Origin: MAG-121220-bin8 sp964433845
Lineage (GTDB): Bacteria > Bacteroidota > Bacteroidia > Flavobacteriales > Flavobacteriaceae
DNA: 64,000 bases
Reading direction: 5' to 3'
Assembly (NCBI GenBank): GCA_964433845.1
Contig: CAYSTA010000003.1
Location: 1-64,000, forward strand
Shown: in pieces, positions 17,041-27,365 of the stretch
Position numbering within the stretch: position 1 is the stretch's first letter
How the letters are laid out: every line of letters begins with the position of its first letter
Notes under the pieces: model-generated
Told to the model about the DNA's origin: nothing
Databases searched by the model: none
What the model saw: the letters and a program-made list of their open reading frames with translations, nothing else
Translations under genes and position numbers: made by a program

Positions 17041-18717
17041 ATGAGTCTTAATAAGTATAGTAAAAATGTAACTCAAGATCCCTCACAGCCTGGTGCTCAA
17101 GCAATGTTGCATGCCATAGGTTTAAAAGAAAAAGATTTAAATAAACCATTAATTGGAATTGCAAGTACTGGATATGAGGGGAACCCTTGTAATATGCATC
17201 TTAATGATCTTTCAAATCATATTAAGAAAGGAATTAATCAATCTAATCTTGTAGGTTTAATTTTTAATACAATTGGTGTTAGTGATGGTATTTCTATGGG
17301 AACATATGGAATGAGATTTTCACTCCCTTCTAGAGATATTATAGCAGATTCTATAGAAACTGTTATTCAAGGAATGTCTTATGATGGCGTTGTTACAGTA
17401 GTTGGATGTGATAAAAATATGCCAGGTGCATTAATGGCAATGTTAAGATTAAACAGACCAGGTGTTTTGGTATACGGAGGAACAATAGCTCCAGGCTGTC
17501 ATAATGGAAAAAAATTAGATGTAGTTTCTGCTTTTGAAGCATGGGGAGAAAACGTTGCGGGAAAAATTGATGATAAACAATTCAAGGATATAATTAAAAA
17601 CGCTTGCCCAGGTCCTGGAGCATGTGGAGGAATGTATACTGCGAATACTATGGCTTCAGCAATAGAAGCAATGGGAATGACTCTTCCATATAATTCTTCT
17701 AATCCTGCTACAAGTAATAATAAAAAGGATGAATGTTATCAAGTGGGTTCTATTCTTAAAAACTTATTAGTCAATGATATTAAACCTAGAGACATTGTTA
17801 CTAGAAAATCTATTGAAAATGCAGTTAAATTAATTATTGTTCTTGGAGGTTCTACTAACGCAGTTTTACATCTCTTAGCAATTGCTAAAAGTGCAGATAT
17901 AGATTTTTCAATAGATGATTTTCAAAAAACATGTAATACAACTCCTTTTTTAGCTGATTTAAAGCCTAGCGGGAAGTATTTGATGGAGGATCTACATAAT
18001 GTTGGTGGAATACCAGCAGTTATGAAATATATGTTAGATAATGGTTGTTTAGATGGAGATTGTTTAACAATTACTGGAAAAACATTAAAGGAGAACTTAT
18101 CTAAAGTAAATCCATTAGGAATTAATCAAGACATTATTAAAACTTTTAATAATCCTATTAAATCAACTGGACATATAAGAATACTTTACGGAAATTTAGC
18201 TAGTAATGGTTCCGTTGCAAAAATTACAGGAAAAGAAGGTCTTAAATTTGAAGGTTTTGCAAAAGTATTTGAAGGAGAATTTAAGGCTAATGATGGAATA
18301 AAAAATGGTCTTGTAAAGAAAGGTGATGTTGTTGTTATTCGTTATGAAGGACCTAAAGGTGGACCTGGAATGCCTGAAATGTTAAAACCAACTTCTGCAA
18401 TAATGGGTGCTGGATTAGGAAAAGATGTAGCATTAATTACTGACGGAAGATTTTCTGGAGGAACTCATGGTTTTGTTGTAGGTCATATAAGTCCTGAAGC
18501 TCAAGATGGAGGGAACATTGCATTAATAAAGAATGGTGATAAAATAATTATTGATGCAGTTAAAAACACATTAACTTTGCAAGTTTCAAATAAAGAATTA
18601 GAAAAAAGAAAATCTAATTGGGTAAAACCTGACTTAAAAGTTAAAAGTGGTGTTTTATATAAATATGCTAAAACTGTTTCAGATGCTTCGAATGGATGCG
18701 TAACAGATGATATATAA
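17041..18717 (+). CDS. ilvD: dihydroxy-acid dehydratase
   Basis: Dehydrates dihydroxyisovalerate and its isoleucine counterpart to the 2-oxoacids. 558 residues, the normal size. Iron-sulfur ligands are seen in GNPCNMH, GCDKNMPG and CPGPGACGGMY; DGRFSGGTHGFVVGH is the C-terminal active-site segment. First gene of ilvDBNC, whose stop is directly followed by the ilvB ATG. A terminator hairpin lies 13 bases before its start. Confidence 0.97.
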   Translation: MSLNKYSKNVTQDPSQPGAQAMLHAIGLKEKDLNKPLIGIASTGYEGNPCNMHLNDLSNHIKKGINQSNLVGLIFNTIGVSDGISMGTYGMRFSLPSRDIIADSIETVIQGMSYDGVVTVVGCDKNMPGALMAMLRLNRPGVLVYGGTIAPGCHNGKKLDVVSAFEAWGENVAGKIDDKQFKDIIKNACPGPGACGGMYTANTMASAIEAMGMTLPYNSSNPATSNNKKDECYQVGSILKNLLVNDIKPRDIVTRKSIENAVKLIIVLGGSTNAVLHLLAIAKSADIDFSIDDFQKTCNTTPFLADLKPSGKYLMEDLHNVGGIPAVMKYMLDNGCLDGDCLTITGKTLKENLSKVNPLGINQDIIKTFNNPIKSTGHIRILYGNLASNGSVAKITGKEGLKFEGFAKVFEGEFKANDGIKNGLVKKGDVVVIRYEGPKGGPGMPEMLKPTSAIMGAGLGKDVALITDGRFSGGTHGFVVGHISPEAQDGGNIALIKNGDKIIIDAVKNTLTLQVSNKELEKRKSNWVKPDLKVKSGVLYKYAKTVSDASNGCVTDDI

Positions 18718-20415
18718 ATGAAAAAAATAAATAAAATATCAGGAGCTGAAGCTGTTATTAGATGTCTTCTAGAGGAAGATGTTGATATTATATATGGTTA
18801 TCCAGGTGGTGCTATCATGCCAATTTATGATGAATTATTTAAATATCAAGATAAATTAAATCATATATTAACTAGACATGAACAAGGAGCAACTCACGCA
18901 GCTCAAGGATATGCTAGAGTTTCTGGCAGAGTAGGTGTAGTTACAGCAACTTCTGGTCCTGGTGCAACAAATTTAGTCACCGGTATTGCTGATGCTCAAA
19001 TTGATTCAACTCCTATGGTTTGTATAACAGGACAGGTAGCCTCACATTTATTAGGTTCCGATGCATTTCAAGAAACTGATATTATTGGAATTTCAACTCC
19101 AGTTACTAAATGGAATTGTCAAATTACAAAAGCATCTGATATTCCTGAAGTAATAGCTAAAGCATTTTATATTGCAAAATCTGGAAGACCAGGACCAGTA
19201 TTAATAGATATTACAAAAGATGCTCAATTTGAATTGATGGACTTTAAATACAAAAAATGTTACTCAATTCGAAGCTATAAGCCAACTCCTAAATTCTCTA
19301 TCAATGAAATTAATAAGGCAGCTGAATTAATTAATAATTCAAAAAAGCCATTTATAGTATGGGGTCAAGGAGTTATTTTAGGAAATGCAGAAGAGGAATT
19401 TAAGGAATTTGTAGAAAAAACTGGTATTCCTGCTGCTTGGACCATTTTAGGTTTATCTGCACTATCAACAGATCATCCTTTAAACGTAGGAATGGTAGGA
19501 ATGCATGGAAATTATGGACCTAATATTCTTACAAATGAATGTGATCTGTTACTTGCAATTGGAATGCGTTTTGACGATAGAGTGACAGGAAATTTAGAAA
19601 CCTATGCTAAGCAAGCAAAAATTATTCATTTTGAAATTGATCCGGCGGAAGTAAATAAGAATGTTAAGGTTGATATCGCTATAATGGGTAATGTTAAGGA
19701 AACTTTACCAGAACTTATTGAATTAGTTAAAGAAAAATCACACACAAATTGGATTAATAAATTTCATTCTTTTTATAAACAGGAATTTGATAAGGTTATT
19801 AAAAATGATTTACATCCATCAAAAGATGGTTTAACAATGGGGGAAGTAATAAGAGAAATTAATGAGATTTCTAAAGGAAACGCCATAATAGTTTCTGATG
19901 TAGGTCAACATCAAATGGTTGCGTGTAGGTATGCTAATTTTAATCATTCAAAATCGAATGTTACTTCTGGAGGATTAGGAACTATGGGTTTTGCTCTTCC
20001 AGCAGCTATAGGAGCGAAAATGGGAGCTCCCAATAGAGAAGTTATTGCAATAATAGGGGATGGAGGTTATCAAATGACTATCCAAGAATTAGGGACTATT
20101 TTTCAAACAGGATGTGCTGTGAAAATCGTTGTTTTAAACAATGAATATTTAGGAATGGTAAGACAATGGCAGCAGATGTTTTTTGATAAAAGATATGCTT
20201 CTACTGAAATGACAAATCCAGATTTTGTTAAAATAGCTAAGGGGTATTTTATAGATGCAAAAAAAGTTAATAAAAGAGAAAATTTAAAATCTTCAGTAAA
20301 ACAAATGATAAATTCAAAAAAACCGTATTTTCTTGAAGTATGTGTAGAAAAAGAAGATAATGTATTTCCAATGATTCCTTCTGGAGCATCTGTTTCTGAC
20401 GTTAGACTTGAATAA
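18718..20415 (+). CDS. ilvB: acetolactate synthase, large (catalytic) subunit
   Basis: Thiamine-diphosphate enzyme joining pyruvate with pyruvate or 2-oxobutyrate, the first common step of valine, leucine and isoleucine synthesis. 565 residues. RHEQGATHAAQGYAR holds the cofactor-activating glutamate, TSGPGATN follows, and GDGGYQM with NNEYLGMVRQWQ is the thiamine-diphosphate/Mg motif and the biosynthetic-type (FAD) signature. No gap after ilvD; 5 bases before ilvN. Confidence 0.97.
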   Translation: MKKINKISGAEAVIRCLLEEDVDIIYGYPGGAIMPIYDELFKYQDKLNHILTRHEQGATHAAQGYARVSGRVGVVTATSGPGATNLVTGIADAQIDSTPMVCITGQVASHLLGSDAFQETDIIGISTPVTKWNCQITKASDIPEVIAKAFYIAKSGRPGPVLIDITKDAQFELMDFKYKKCYSIRSYKPTPKFSINEINKAAELINNSKKPFIVWGQGVILGNAEEEFKEFVEKTGIPAAWTILGLSALSTDHPLNVGMVGMHGNYGPNILTNECDLLLAIGMRFDDRVTGNLETYAKQAKIIHFEIDPAEVNKNVKVDIAIMGNVKETLPELIELVKEKSHTNWINKFHSFYKQEFDKVIKNDLHPSKDGLTMGEVIREINEISKGNAIIVSDVGQHQMVACRYANFNHSKSNVTSGGLGTMGFALPAAIGAKMGAPNREVIAIIGDGGYQMTIQELGTIFQTGCAVKIVVLNNEYLGMVRQWQQMFFDKRYASTEMTNPDFVKIAKGYFIDAKKVNKRENLKSSVKQMINSKKPYFLEVCVEKEDNVFPMIPSGASVSDVRLE

Positions 20416-20420
20416 TAATT

Positions 20421-20954
20421 ATGATTAATAAATTAAATACATATACAGTTTCTATTTATACTGAAAATAATATTGGATTATTAAATAGAATTTCTGCTAT
20501 TTTTTTAAAACGACATGTTAGTATTGTAAGTTTAACTACTTCTCAATCTGAAATTGATAATATTTACAGGTTTGTTATTGTAGTAACAGTGATGGAGTCT
20601 AAAATTAAAAACATTATTAAACAAATTGAGAAACAAATAGAAGTTATAGCAGCCTTTTATCATACTGATGAAGAAACTATTTTTCTAGAAACAGCACTAT
20701 ATAAGGTAAAATCTAAATCTTTATTTGACGAAAAACATATTCAGAAAATCATTAAAAACAGTCAAGCTAACATTGTAACAGTCTCTCCAGATTATTTTGT
20801 TATTGAAAAAACTGGGTGGAGAGAAGAAACAGAAAAACTATATGATTCATTAGAACCATATGGTTTATTACAATTTGTGAGATCTGGAAGAATTTCAGTT
20901 TCTAAAAAAGCTATGAATATTTCTAATATTTTAGGATTAAATACGGACAAGTAA
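20421..20954 (+). CDS. ilvN: acetolactate synthase, small (regulatory) subunit
   Basis: Regulatory partner of IlvB that confers feedback control by branched-chain amino acids. 177 residues: an N-terminal ACT domain (YTVSIYTENNIGLLNRISAIF, shown in part; SIVSLTTSQSE) and the C-terminal small-subunit domain. The length matches the longer IlvH/IlvN type. It lies between ilvB and ilvC with gaps of 5 and 6 bases. Confidence 0.93.
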   Translation: MINKLNTYTVSIYTENNIGLLNRISAIFLKRHVSIVSLTTSQSEIDNIYRFVIVVTVMESKIKNIIKQIEKQIEVIAAFYHTDEETIFLETALYKVKSKSLFDEKHIQKIIKNSQANIVTVSPDYFVIEKTGWREETEKLYDSLEPYGLLQFVRSGRISVSKKAMNISNILGLNTDK

Positions 20955-20960
20955 TTAAAC

Positions 20961-22427
20961 ATGGAAAATTATTATAATCAATTAACGTCAAATCAACAAA
21001 AAGAACAACTAGCAAAATGTAGGTTTATGAGTTCCTCAGAATTTGAAAATGGTGTAGATATTCTTAAAGGAAAAAATATTGTTATAATTGGTTGCGGAGC
21101 ACAAGGCTTAAATCAAGGTCTAAACATGAGGGATTCAGGTCTTGATATTTCTTATGTTTTGCGATCCTCATCAATAAAAAATAAAAAAGAATCATTTTTA
21201 AATGCTTCAAAAAATAATTTTGAAGTTGGAACTTTTGAAAACTTAATTCCAAAGGCAGATGTTGTAATAAACTTAACACCTGATAAAAATCACACTAATG
21301 TAGTAAATCAGGCAATGCCATTGATGAAAAGAAATTCAGTTTTATCTTATTCACATGGATTTAATATTGTTGAAGAAGGAATTCAGATAAGAAAAGATAT
21401 AACTGTAATTATGGTTGCTCCAAAATGTCCAGGCACTGAGGTTCGTGAAGAATTTCTTAGAGGTTTCGGAGTTCCAACATTGATAGCAGTTCATCCTGAA
21501 AATGATCCTAATGGAGATGGAATAGATCTTGCTAAAGCATATGCAGTTGCAACGGGAGGGCATAAAGCAGGAGTTTTAGAATCTTCATTTGTGGCTGAAG
21601 TAAAATCTGATTTGATGGGTGAGCAGACTATTTTATGTGGTGTATTACAAACGGGATCTATTTTATGTTTTAATAAAATGATAGAATTAGGCTATGATAA
21701 TGGTTTTTCTTCAAAATTAATTCAATATGGGTGGGAAACAATTACTGAAGAATTAAAACATAATGGGATTACAGGAATGATAAATAGATTAGATGATAGT
21801 TCTAGATTAATGGTTCATGAACTTTCCAATGACTTAAAAAAAATAATGACTCCATTATTTAATCACCATATGAATGATATTTTAAGTGGTAGTTTTTCAA
21901 AAAACATGATGAATGACTGGACTAATAATGATTATAATCTATTAAAATGGAGAGAAGAAACAGGCGACACTAATTTTGAAAAAACTAATCCATCAAACGT
22001 TGAAATTTCCAATGATGATTTTTTTAATAAAGGAATATTAATGATAGCTTTTGTTAAATCTGGAGTTGAACTTGCTTTTGAAACTATGATTAATAATGGA
22101 ATTATTGATGAATCTGCATATTATGAATCTTTACATGAATTGCCACTAATAGCAAACCTAGTAGCAAGAAAGAAATTATATGAAATGAATAGAATTATTT
22201 CAGATACTGCTGAATATGGCTGTTATTTATTTAATCAATCATGTTTACCTCTTCTTTCTGAATTCATGAAGAAAATTGATAAAACACACATAGGTAAAGT
22301 TAATAATCCTATAAAGATTGATGTGATCAAGTTAAATAAATTCGACTCTGAAACAGAAAATCACCCAATTGAAAAAATCGGCATGATTTTAAGAAAAAAT
22401 ATGGGTAATATGAAAAAATTAAAGTAA
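20961..22427 (+). CDS. ilvC: ketol-acid reductoisomerase, long (class II) form
   Basis: Rearranges and reduces acetolactate and acetohydroxybutyrate with NADPH. 488 residues, so this is the long class II enzyme with a duplicated C-terminal knotted domain, like the E. coli enzyme and unlike the class I form of about 340 residues. Rossmann motif GCGAQGLNQG at about 44-53 and a basic loop (LRSSSIKNKKES) for the NADPH phosphate. Last gene of the operon; it converges with dnaN across 22 bases. No ilvA or leu genes follow. Confidence 0.96.
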   Translation: MENYYNQLTSNQQKEQLAKCRFMSSSEFENGVDILKGKNIVIIGCGAQGLNQGLNMRDSGLDISYVLRSSSIKNKKESFLNASKNNFEVGTFENLIPKADVVINLTPDKNHTNVVNQAMPLMKRNSVLSYSHGFNIVEEGIQIRKDITVIMVAPKCPGTEVREEFLRGFGVPTLIAVHPENDPNGDGIDLAKAYAVATGGHKAGVLESSFVAEVKSDLMGEQTILCGVLQTGSILCFNKMIELGYDNGFSSKLIQYGWETITEELKHNGITGMINRLDDSSRLMVHELSNDLKKIMTPLFNHHMNDILSGSFSKNMMNDWTNNDYNLLKWREETGDTNFEKTNPSNVEISNDDFFNKGILMIAFVKSGVELAFETMINNGIIDESAYYESLHELPLIANLVARKKLYEMNRIISDTAEYGCYLFNQSCLPLLSEFMKKIDKTHIGKVNNPIKIDVIKLNKFDSETENHPIEKIGMILRKNMGNMKKLK

Positions 22428-22449
22428 TAATAAGAACTGATTATTATCT

Positions 22450-23568
22450 CTAAGAATTTAGCATAACAGGCATTACAAGCATTGTAACTTGTTCAGATTT
22501 GGAATCAGATTTCGTAGGTGTTAAAATTCCAGCTCTATTGGGAAGGGATAATTCAAGTTTTACTTCATCAGATGTTAAATTGGATAGCATTTCAACTAAA
22601 AATCTTGAATTGAAACCAATTTCAATATCATCTCCATTATAATTACAGTCAAGTCTTTCTTCAGCTTTATTGCTATAATCTAAATCTTCCGCAGAAACTA
22701 CAAGTTCATTTCCCGTAATTTTTAGTCTAATCTGATGAGTTGTTTTATTTGAAAAAATACTTACTCTTTTAGTTGAATTTAAAAATAAGGATCTATCAAT
22801 AGTTAATACATTTGGATTTTCCTTAGGAATAACAGCTTCATAATTAGGATATTTTCCATCTATAAGTCTACATGTCAGGGATAAATTAGAAAAAATAAAC
22901 TTTGCATTACTTTCATTGTATTCTATATTGACATCATAGTTATCATTAATCAAGATTCCTTTTAAAATATTAAGAGGTTTTTTTGGCATAATAAACTCTA
23001 CTAGTTCACTAGATTTAAAATCTGTTCTAACATACCTAACAAGTTTGTGAGCATCAGTAGCTACAAATGTTGAGTTTTCACTTGAAAATTGAAAAAAAAC
23101 TCCACTCATTACTGGCCTTAAATCATCATTTCCTGAAGCAAAAATGGTTGTATTAATAGCTTGAAATAAAACTTGAGAAGATATAGTTGAGTTTGATGCA
23201 TCACTAATTGATACTGTCTTAGGAAATTCCTCTCCATTAGCATAGGCTAGTGCATATTTACCATGATTTGAGCTTATTTCAATTGTATTATTATCTAAGA
23301 TGTTAAATGTTAATGGTTGTTCAGGAAAAGTTTTTAGAGTATCAATAAGAAGTTTAGCTGGAACAGCAATTGAACTTGTCTCATTTGATTCAATTTCAAT
23401 ATCAGCTGACAATGTTGTTTCTAAATCAGATGCAGTAATTTTTAACAGGTTTTTTGATATATCAAAAAGAAAATAATCTAGAATAGGCAATGTGTTATTT
23501 GTGCTTAAAATACCACCTAATATTTGAATGTTTTTTAATAATAAGGAGCTTGATACAATGAATTTCAT
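22450..23568 (-). CDS. dnaN: DNA polymerase III beta subunit (sliding clamp)
   Basis: Forms the ring that tethers the replicative polymerase to DNA. 372 residues in three similar domains; MKFIVSSSLLLKNIQ at the N-terminus, ASDLETTL, FVATDAHKL and the C-terminal TMLVMPVMLNS (compare MPMRL in E. coli) are characteristic. It is not beside dnaA, as is usual in Bacteroidota. Single gene, 78 bases after the divergently spaced SAM hydrolase gene end. Confidence 0.96.
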   Translation of the reverse strand: MKFIVSSSLLLKNIQILGGILSTNNTLPILDYFLFDISKNLLKITASDLETTLSADIEIESNETSSIAVPAKLLIDTLKTFPEQPLTFNILDNNTIEISSNHGKYALAYANGEEFPKTVSISDASNSTISSQVLFQAINTTIFASGNDDLRPVMSGVFFQFSSENSTFVATDAHKLVRYVRTDFKSSELVEFIMPKKPLNILKGILINDNYDVNIEYNESNAKFIFSNLSLTCRLIDGKYPNYEAVIPKENPNVLTIDRSLFLNSTKRVSIFSNKTTHQIRLKITGNELVVSAEDLDYSNKAEERLDCNYNGDDIEIGFNSRFLVEMLSNLTSDEVKLELSLPNRAGILTPTKSDSKSEQVTMLVMPVMLNS

Positions 23569-23646
23569 AATCGAATAAATCTGCTAGTAAATATATTAGA
23601 ATATAACGTTAAAATAAAACAATTTTATTAACACTTTATACATTTA

Positions 23647-24477
23647 TTAATGAAATTTAATGGTAACAACATCTCTGTATTTTAATCCAAACAAACTACT
23701 AGCTCCCCCAGTTATTATAGGATTACTTTTATATATAGCTAATTCTAAAAAATTAGCTTTATTAAATAATGCAATTTTTTTTCCTTCTTCTTTTCTTAAT
23801 TCCTTTTTAACATTGAATTTTATAGATTCACTATATGAATTAACAATAGAATTGAATTTATAATTTCTAGCATTTATAACATAAGGTCTAGATTTTCCAA
23901 ATTTTTCAAACACTAACTTTGAAATATTTGTTACTACATTTTCATAATTATCGATATATATCACATTTCCAGTAATTTCATTATTTTTTTCATTTAAAAT
24001 GGGATTTATATCATACAATTCTTTTAGTTGATCTGTCTTTTTACCAACCAAGTCAATTGAACCTCCTCTGTAAATATGTGCAGCTACTTTTACAAAAACA
24101 TCTAAAACAGTAAAACTTGAACTCGAAGAATTATGAATGTTAATATCTATAATTTTTTCAGGTTTAATCCTATTAGCAACCAAAGACATTATTCCATTAT
24201 CTGCACATATAAAAAAATGTCCATCTAATTTAATTACTAAATGTTTTTTTTCTGGTGTCTTCTCAGAATCAACTCCAATAATATGAATAGATCCTTCAGG
24301 AAAATTTTTATATGAATTTTCAATTATATATGCACCCTCAATAATATTAAATGGTGATATCTCATTAGAAATATCAATAATGTTGACATTAGATATTTCA
24401 TTGTTTAATGCACCCTTTACAGAACCAACAAAATGGTCCTTGTTTCCAAAATCAGTTGTTAATGTAATAACAGGCAT
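23647..24477 (-). CDS. SAM hydroxide adenosyltransferase (DUF62 family)
   Basis: Hydrolyses S-adenosylmethionine to adenosine and methionine in characterised relatives; fluorinase and chlorinase belong to the same superfamily. 276 residues. LTTDFGNKDHFVG at 6-18 holds the conserved Asp, ICADNGIMSLV follows near 92, and FNIIEGAYI fits too. The long insertion typical of the fluorinase was not recognised, so the hydrolase role is preferred. Biological purpose in bacteria is unclear. Upstream region is shared with divergent phoH. Confidence 0.85.
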   Translation of the reverse strand: MPVITLTTDFGNKDHFVGSVKGALNNEISNVNIIDISNEISPFNIIEGAYIIENSYKNFPEGSIHIIGVDSEKTPEKKHLVIKLDGHFFICADNGIMSLVANRIKPEKIIDINIHNSSSSSFTVLDVFVKVAAHIYRGGSIDLVGKKTDQLKELYDINPILNEKNNEITGNVIYIDNYENVVTNISKLVFEKFGKSRPYVINARNYKFNSIVNSYSESIKFNVKKELRKEEGKKIALFNKANFLELAIYKSNPIITGGASSLFGLKYRDVVTIKFH

Positions 24478-24556
24478 TTGTTAATAGAAAATTTATATTT
24501 GAGATTAAAAATTACATAAATTTACAACTTGCCAATAAATAATAAACTAACCTTAA

Positions 24557-25507
24557 GTGAAAAAACTTGAATATTTTATTAAAGATATACATCCAATTGA
24601 TTTTTTTGATAAAAATAATTATGATATAATTAAGATAATTAAGCAAAATTTCCCTAAACTAAAAATAATTTTTAAAGGAGACAGGGTAATTGCTAGCGGA
24701 GAAAATTCCCTTATTATACAACTAAGAAAAAGACTTGATTCATTAATTTTTATAATTAATGAGACTGATTACATTAATGAAAAAATTATTAATTCAATAA
24801 TGTCTGGAAATGGTGATAAATTAATTGCTTCTATGCATGAAAAAGTTATATTACATGGTGTTGGAAAGAAAATAATCAAAGCTCATACTTTAAATCAAAT
24901 TAAAATTGTTGAAGCTTTTGAAAATAATGATATGGTTTTTGTTATTGGTCCTGCAGGAACTGGAAAAACTTACACGGGAATTGCTATAGCAGTTAAAGCT
25001 TTGAAAGATAAGCAAGTAAATAAAATTATATTGACTAGACCTGCTATAGAAGCGGGAGAAAGTTTAGGATATCTTCCTGGTGACATGAAAGAAAAACTAG
25101 ATCCTTATATGCAGCCACTTTATGATGCGTTAAAAGAAATGATCACAATTGAAAAACTAGACGATTATATGCATAGAGGAATTATTGAAATTGCTCCTTT
25201 AGCATATATGAGAGGAAGGACTTTAGATAATGCTTTTGTTTTATTAGATGAAGGCCAGAATACTACACATAATCAAATGAAAATGTTTCTTACAAGAATG
25301 GGAAATAATGCTAAATTTATGATAAATGGTGATCCTGGTCAAATTGATTTACCAAATAAAATAACATCAGGATTAAAAGAAGCCAATAATATTCTTCAAA
25401 ATATTGAAGGAATTGAGATGATTTATTTAGATGATGGAGATGTAATTAGACATCGTGTTGTTAAAAAAATAATTGATGCTTATAAAGAAACTAAACATCT
25501 TAATTAA
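24557..25507 (+). CDS. phoH: PhoH-family ATPase
   Basis: A 316-residue P-loop ATPase/helicase-like protein, often linked to RNA metabolism. N-terminal KH-like region (about 25-75), Walker A GPAGTGKTYTG near 132-142, Walker B VLLDEGQNTT near 230, and NGDPGQIDLP. The start is GTG. A TATATTTG at 24494-24501 is a possible -7 element with a leader of about 50 bases. Five bases separate it from purC, so the two are likely one transcript. Confidence 0.93.
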   Translation: MKKLEYFIKDIHPIDFFDKNNYDIIKIIKQNFPKLKIIFKGDRVIASGENSLIIQLRKRLDSLIFIINETDYINEKIINSIMSGNGDKLIASMHEKVILHGVGKKIIKAHTLNQIKIVEAFENNDMVFVIGPAGTGKTYTGIAIAVKALKDKQVNKIILTRPAIEAGESLGYLPGDMKEKLDPYMQPLYDALKEMITIEKLDDYMHRGIIEIAPLAYMRGRTLDNAFVLLDEGQNTTHNQMKMFLTRMGNNAKFMINGDPGQIDLPNKITSGLKEANNILQNIEGIEMIYLDDGDVIRHRVVKKIIDAYKETKHLN

Positions 25508-25512
25508 TTTAT

Positions 25513-26463
25513 ATGAATACAATTACTAGAACAGATTTTAATTTCACAAATCAAATTTCTAAATATTCTGGAAAAGTCAGAGATGTTTATAATATTAATA
25601 ATGAATCATTAGTTATGATAGCATCAGATAGACTTTCTGCATTTGATGTAGTATTACCTAGAGGAATTCCTTTTAAAGGACAAATTTTAAATCAAATTGC
25701 ATCAAAAATGCTTAATGCAACGTCTCATATTATACCAAATTGGTTACAAAATTCACCTGATCCTAATGTATCAATAGGGGAAATATGTGAACCATTTAAG
25801 ATTGAAATGGTAATAAGAGGATATCTTTCAGGTCATGCAGCTAGATTATACAATTCAGGTTATAGAAAGATTTGTGGAGTTAATATGCCAGAGGATATGA
25901 TAGAGAATGATAAGTTTCCAATTCCTATAATTACTCCAACAACAAAGGCAATTGATGGAAATCATGATGAGGATATATCAAAAGAAGATATTTTAAAAAA
26001 AAATATAATTTCTGAAAAAGAATATTTAAAACTTGAAGAATATACTATTAAACTTTATGAAGAGGGCTCTAGAATTGCTGATGATCAAGGGCTTATTTTA
26101 GTAGACACAAAGTATGAATTTGGTAAAAATGTAGATGGAAAAATAATGTTAATAGATGAAATTCATACACCTGATTCATCAAGATATTTCTATCGGGATT
26201 CATATAAAGATCTTCAAAAAACAAAATCTCCTCAAAAACAACTTTCAAAGGAGTTTGTAAGGCAATGGCTAATCCGCAATGGCTTTCAAGGAAAGAAAGG
26301 GCAAGTTATTCCAGAAATGAGTGATGATTATATTAATGGAGTTTCAGAAAGATATATAGAGTTATTTGAAAAAATAACTGGGTCTAAGTTTATCAAAGCA
26401 GATATTACAAATATTGAAAAAAGAATTTTAGATAATGTTGAAAATTATTTAAAACTAAAATAA
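25513..26463 (+). CDS. purC: phosphoribosylaminoimidazole-succinocarboxamide synthase
   Basis: Joins CAIR and aspartate with ATP in de novo purine synthesis. 316 residues, the longer eukaryote-like length. GKVRDVYNI, SDRLSAFDVVLP, RGYLSGHAARLY and the aspartate-site EIHTPDSSRYFY are all clear. Follows phoH closely; no other pur gene is in the window. Its end overlaps the end of leftward miaA by 19 bases. Confidence 0.96.
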   Translation: MNTITRTDFNFTNQISKYSGKVRDVYNINNESLVMIASDRLSAFDVVLPRGIPFKGQILNQIASKMLNATSHIIPNWLQNSPDPNVSIGEICEPFKIEMVIRGYLSGHAARLYNSGYRKICGVNMPEDMIENDKFPIPIITPTTKAIDGNHDEDISKEDILKKNIISEKEYLKLEEYTIKLYEEGSRIADDQGLILVDTKYEFGKNVDGKIMLIDEIHTPDSSRYFYRDSYKDLQKTKSPQKQLSKEFVRQWLIRNGFQGKKGQVIPEMSDDYINGVSERYIELFEKITGSKFIKADITNIEKRILDNVENYLKLK

Positions 26464-27359
26464 TTTTTTTTAATTTCTTCTGGATTTATATTAGCATCAA
26501 TCCAAATAATGTCTTTTTTTCTTTTCAACCATGTAAGTTGTCTTTTAGCAAATCTCCTTGAATTTTTCTTTATTTCTTCAATACATTCTTTAAATGTTAT
26601 TTTTTTTTCTAAAAAAAGAAATAACTCCTTATATCCAAGAGTATTTAATGCATTTAGTTTTTTATAGTTAATTAAACTTTTAACTTCTTCCAATAAACCA
26701 CCATCAATCATTTTATCAACTCTTGAATTTATTTTATTATATAATAATTCTCTATTCATTTTTATGCCAATATGAAATAGATTAAATTCATGAATGGTTT
26801 TTTGTTTGCTTATAAATGAAGAATACGGTTTATTGGATGAAATACATATTTCCAGTGCTCTAATTAATCTTCTGGGATTTTGTTTATCAACATTATTATA
26901 ATAAACTGGATCTAATTTTTTCAATTCTTTCTGTAGATATTCAATTCCAAGCTCTTTTAGTTTTAAATTTAGTTTTTCACGAATTCCATTATTAATTTCA
27001 GGAAAAATATCTAAACCATTAACAACAGCATCCATATATAATCCTGAACCTCCAACCATTATTATGTAATTACAGGTCTTAAATTCATTCTTAATGATAC
27101 TTAATGCTTCTTTTTGAAAATCTATAATTGTGTATGTGTCTAATATAGATTTATGTTGAATACAATAATGTTTAACTGCTTTTAATTCTTTTTTTGATGG
27201 AACTGCAGTGCCAATGGTTAATTCTTTATAAAATTGTCTTGAATCACAAGAAATTATATTGCAATTTAATATACTAGCTAAATCTATACTAAATTTTGTT
27301 TTACCCACTGCTGTTGGACCAGAAACAGTTATTAAAGTTTTGTTACTTAAACCTTTCAA
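26445..27359 (-). CDS. miaA: tRNA dimethylallyltransferase
   Basis: Adds a dimethylallyl group to A37 of tRNAs that read codons beginning with U. 304 residues. SGPTAVGKTKFS is the P-loop, SCDSRQFY binds tRNA A37, VGGSGLYMDAV and RRLIRALEI are further family motifs. Last gene of a four-gene leftward operon starting at 29513; 6 bases follow the exonuclease gene. Its tail overlaps the purC tail by 19 bases, the longest such overlap here. Confidence 0.96.
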   Translation of the reverse strand: MKGLSNKTLITVSGPTAVGKTKFSIDLASILNCNIISCDSRQFYKELTIGTAVPSKKELKAVKHYCIQHKSILDTYTIIDFQKEALSIIKNEFKTCNYIIMVGGSGLYMDAVVNGLDIFPEINNGIREKLNLKLKELGIEYLQKELKKLDPVYYNNVDKQNPRRLIRALEICISSNKPYSSFISKQKTIHEFNLFHIGIKMNRELLYNKINSRVDKMIDGGLLEEVKSLINYKKLNALNTLGYKELFLFLEKKITFKECIEEIKKNSRRFAKRQLTWLKRKKDIIWIDANINPEEIKKNYFSFK

Positions 27360-27365
27360 TATTAA

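Noticed and set aside
22427..22449. Terminator between ilvC and dnaN
   Set aside because: ATAATAA and TTATTAT can pair across 7 bases, but the stem is A/T only and no T-run follows.
23647..24477. Fluorinase or chlorinase
   Set aside because: The gene belongs to the same superfamily, but the common member is the SAM hydrolase, and nothing in the context suggests halogenation.
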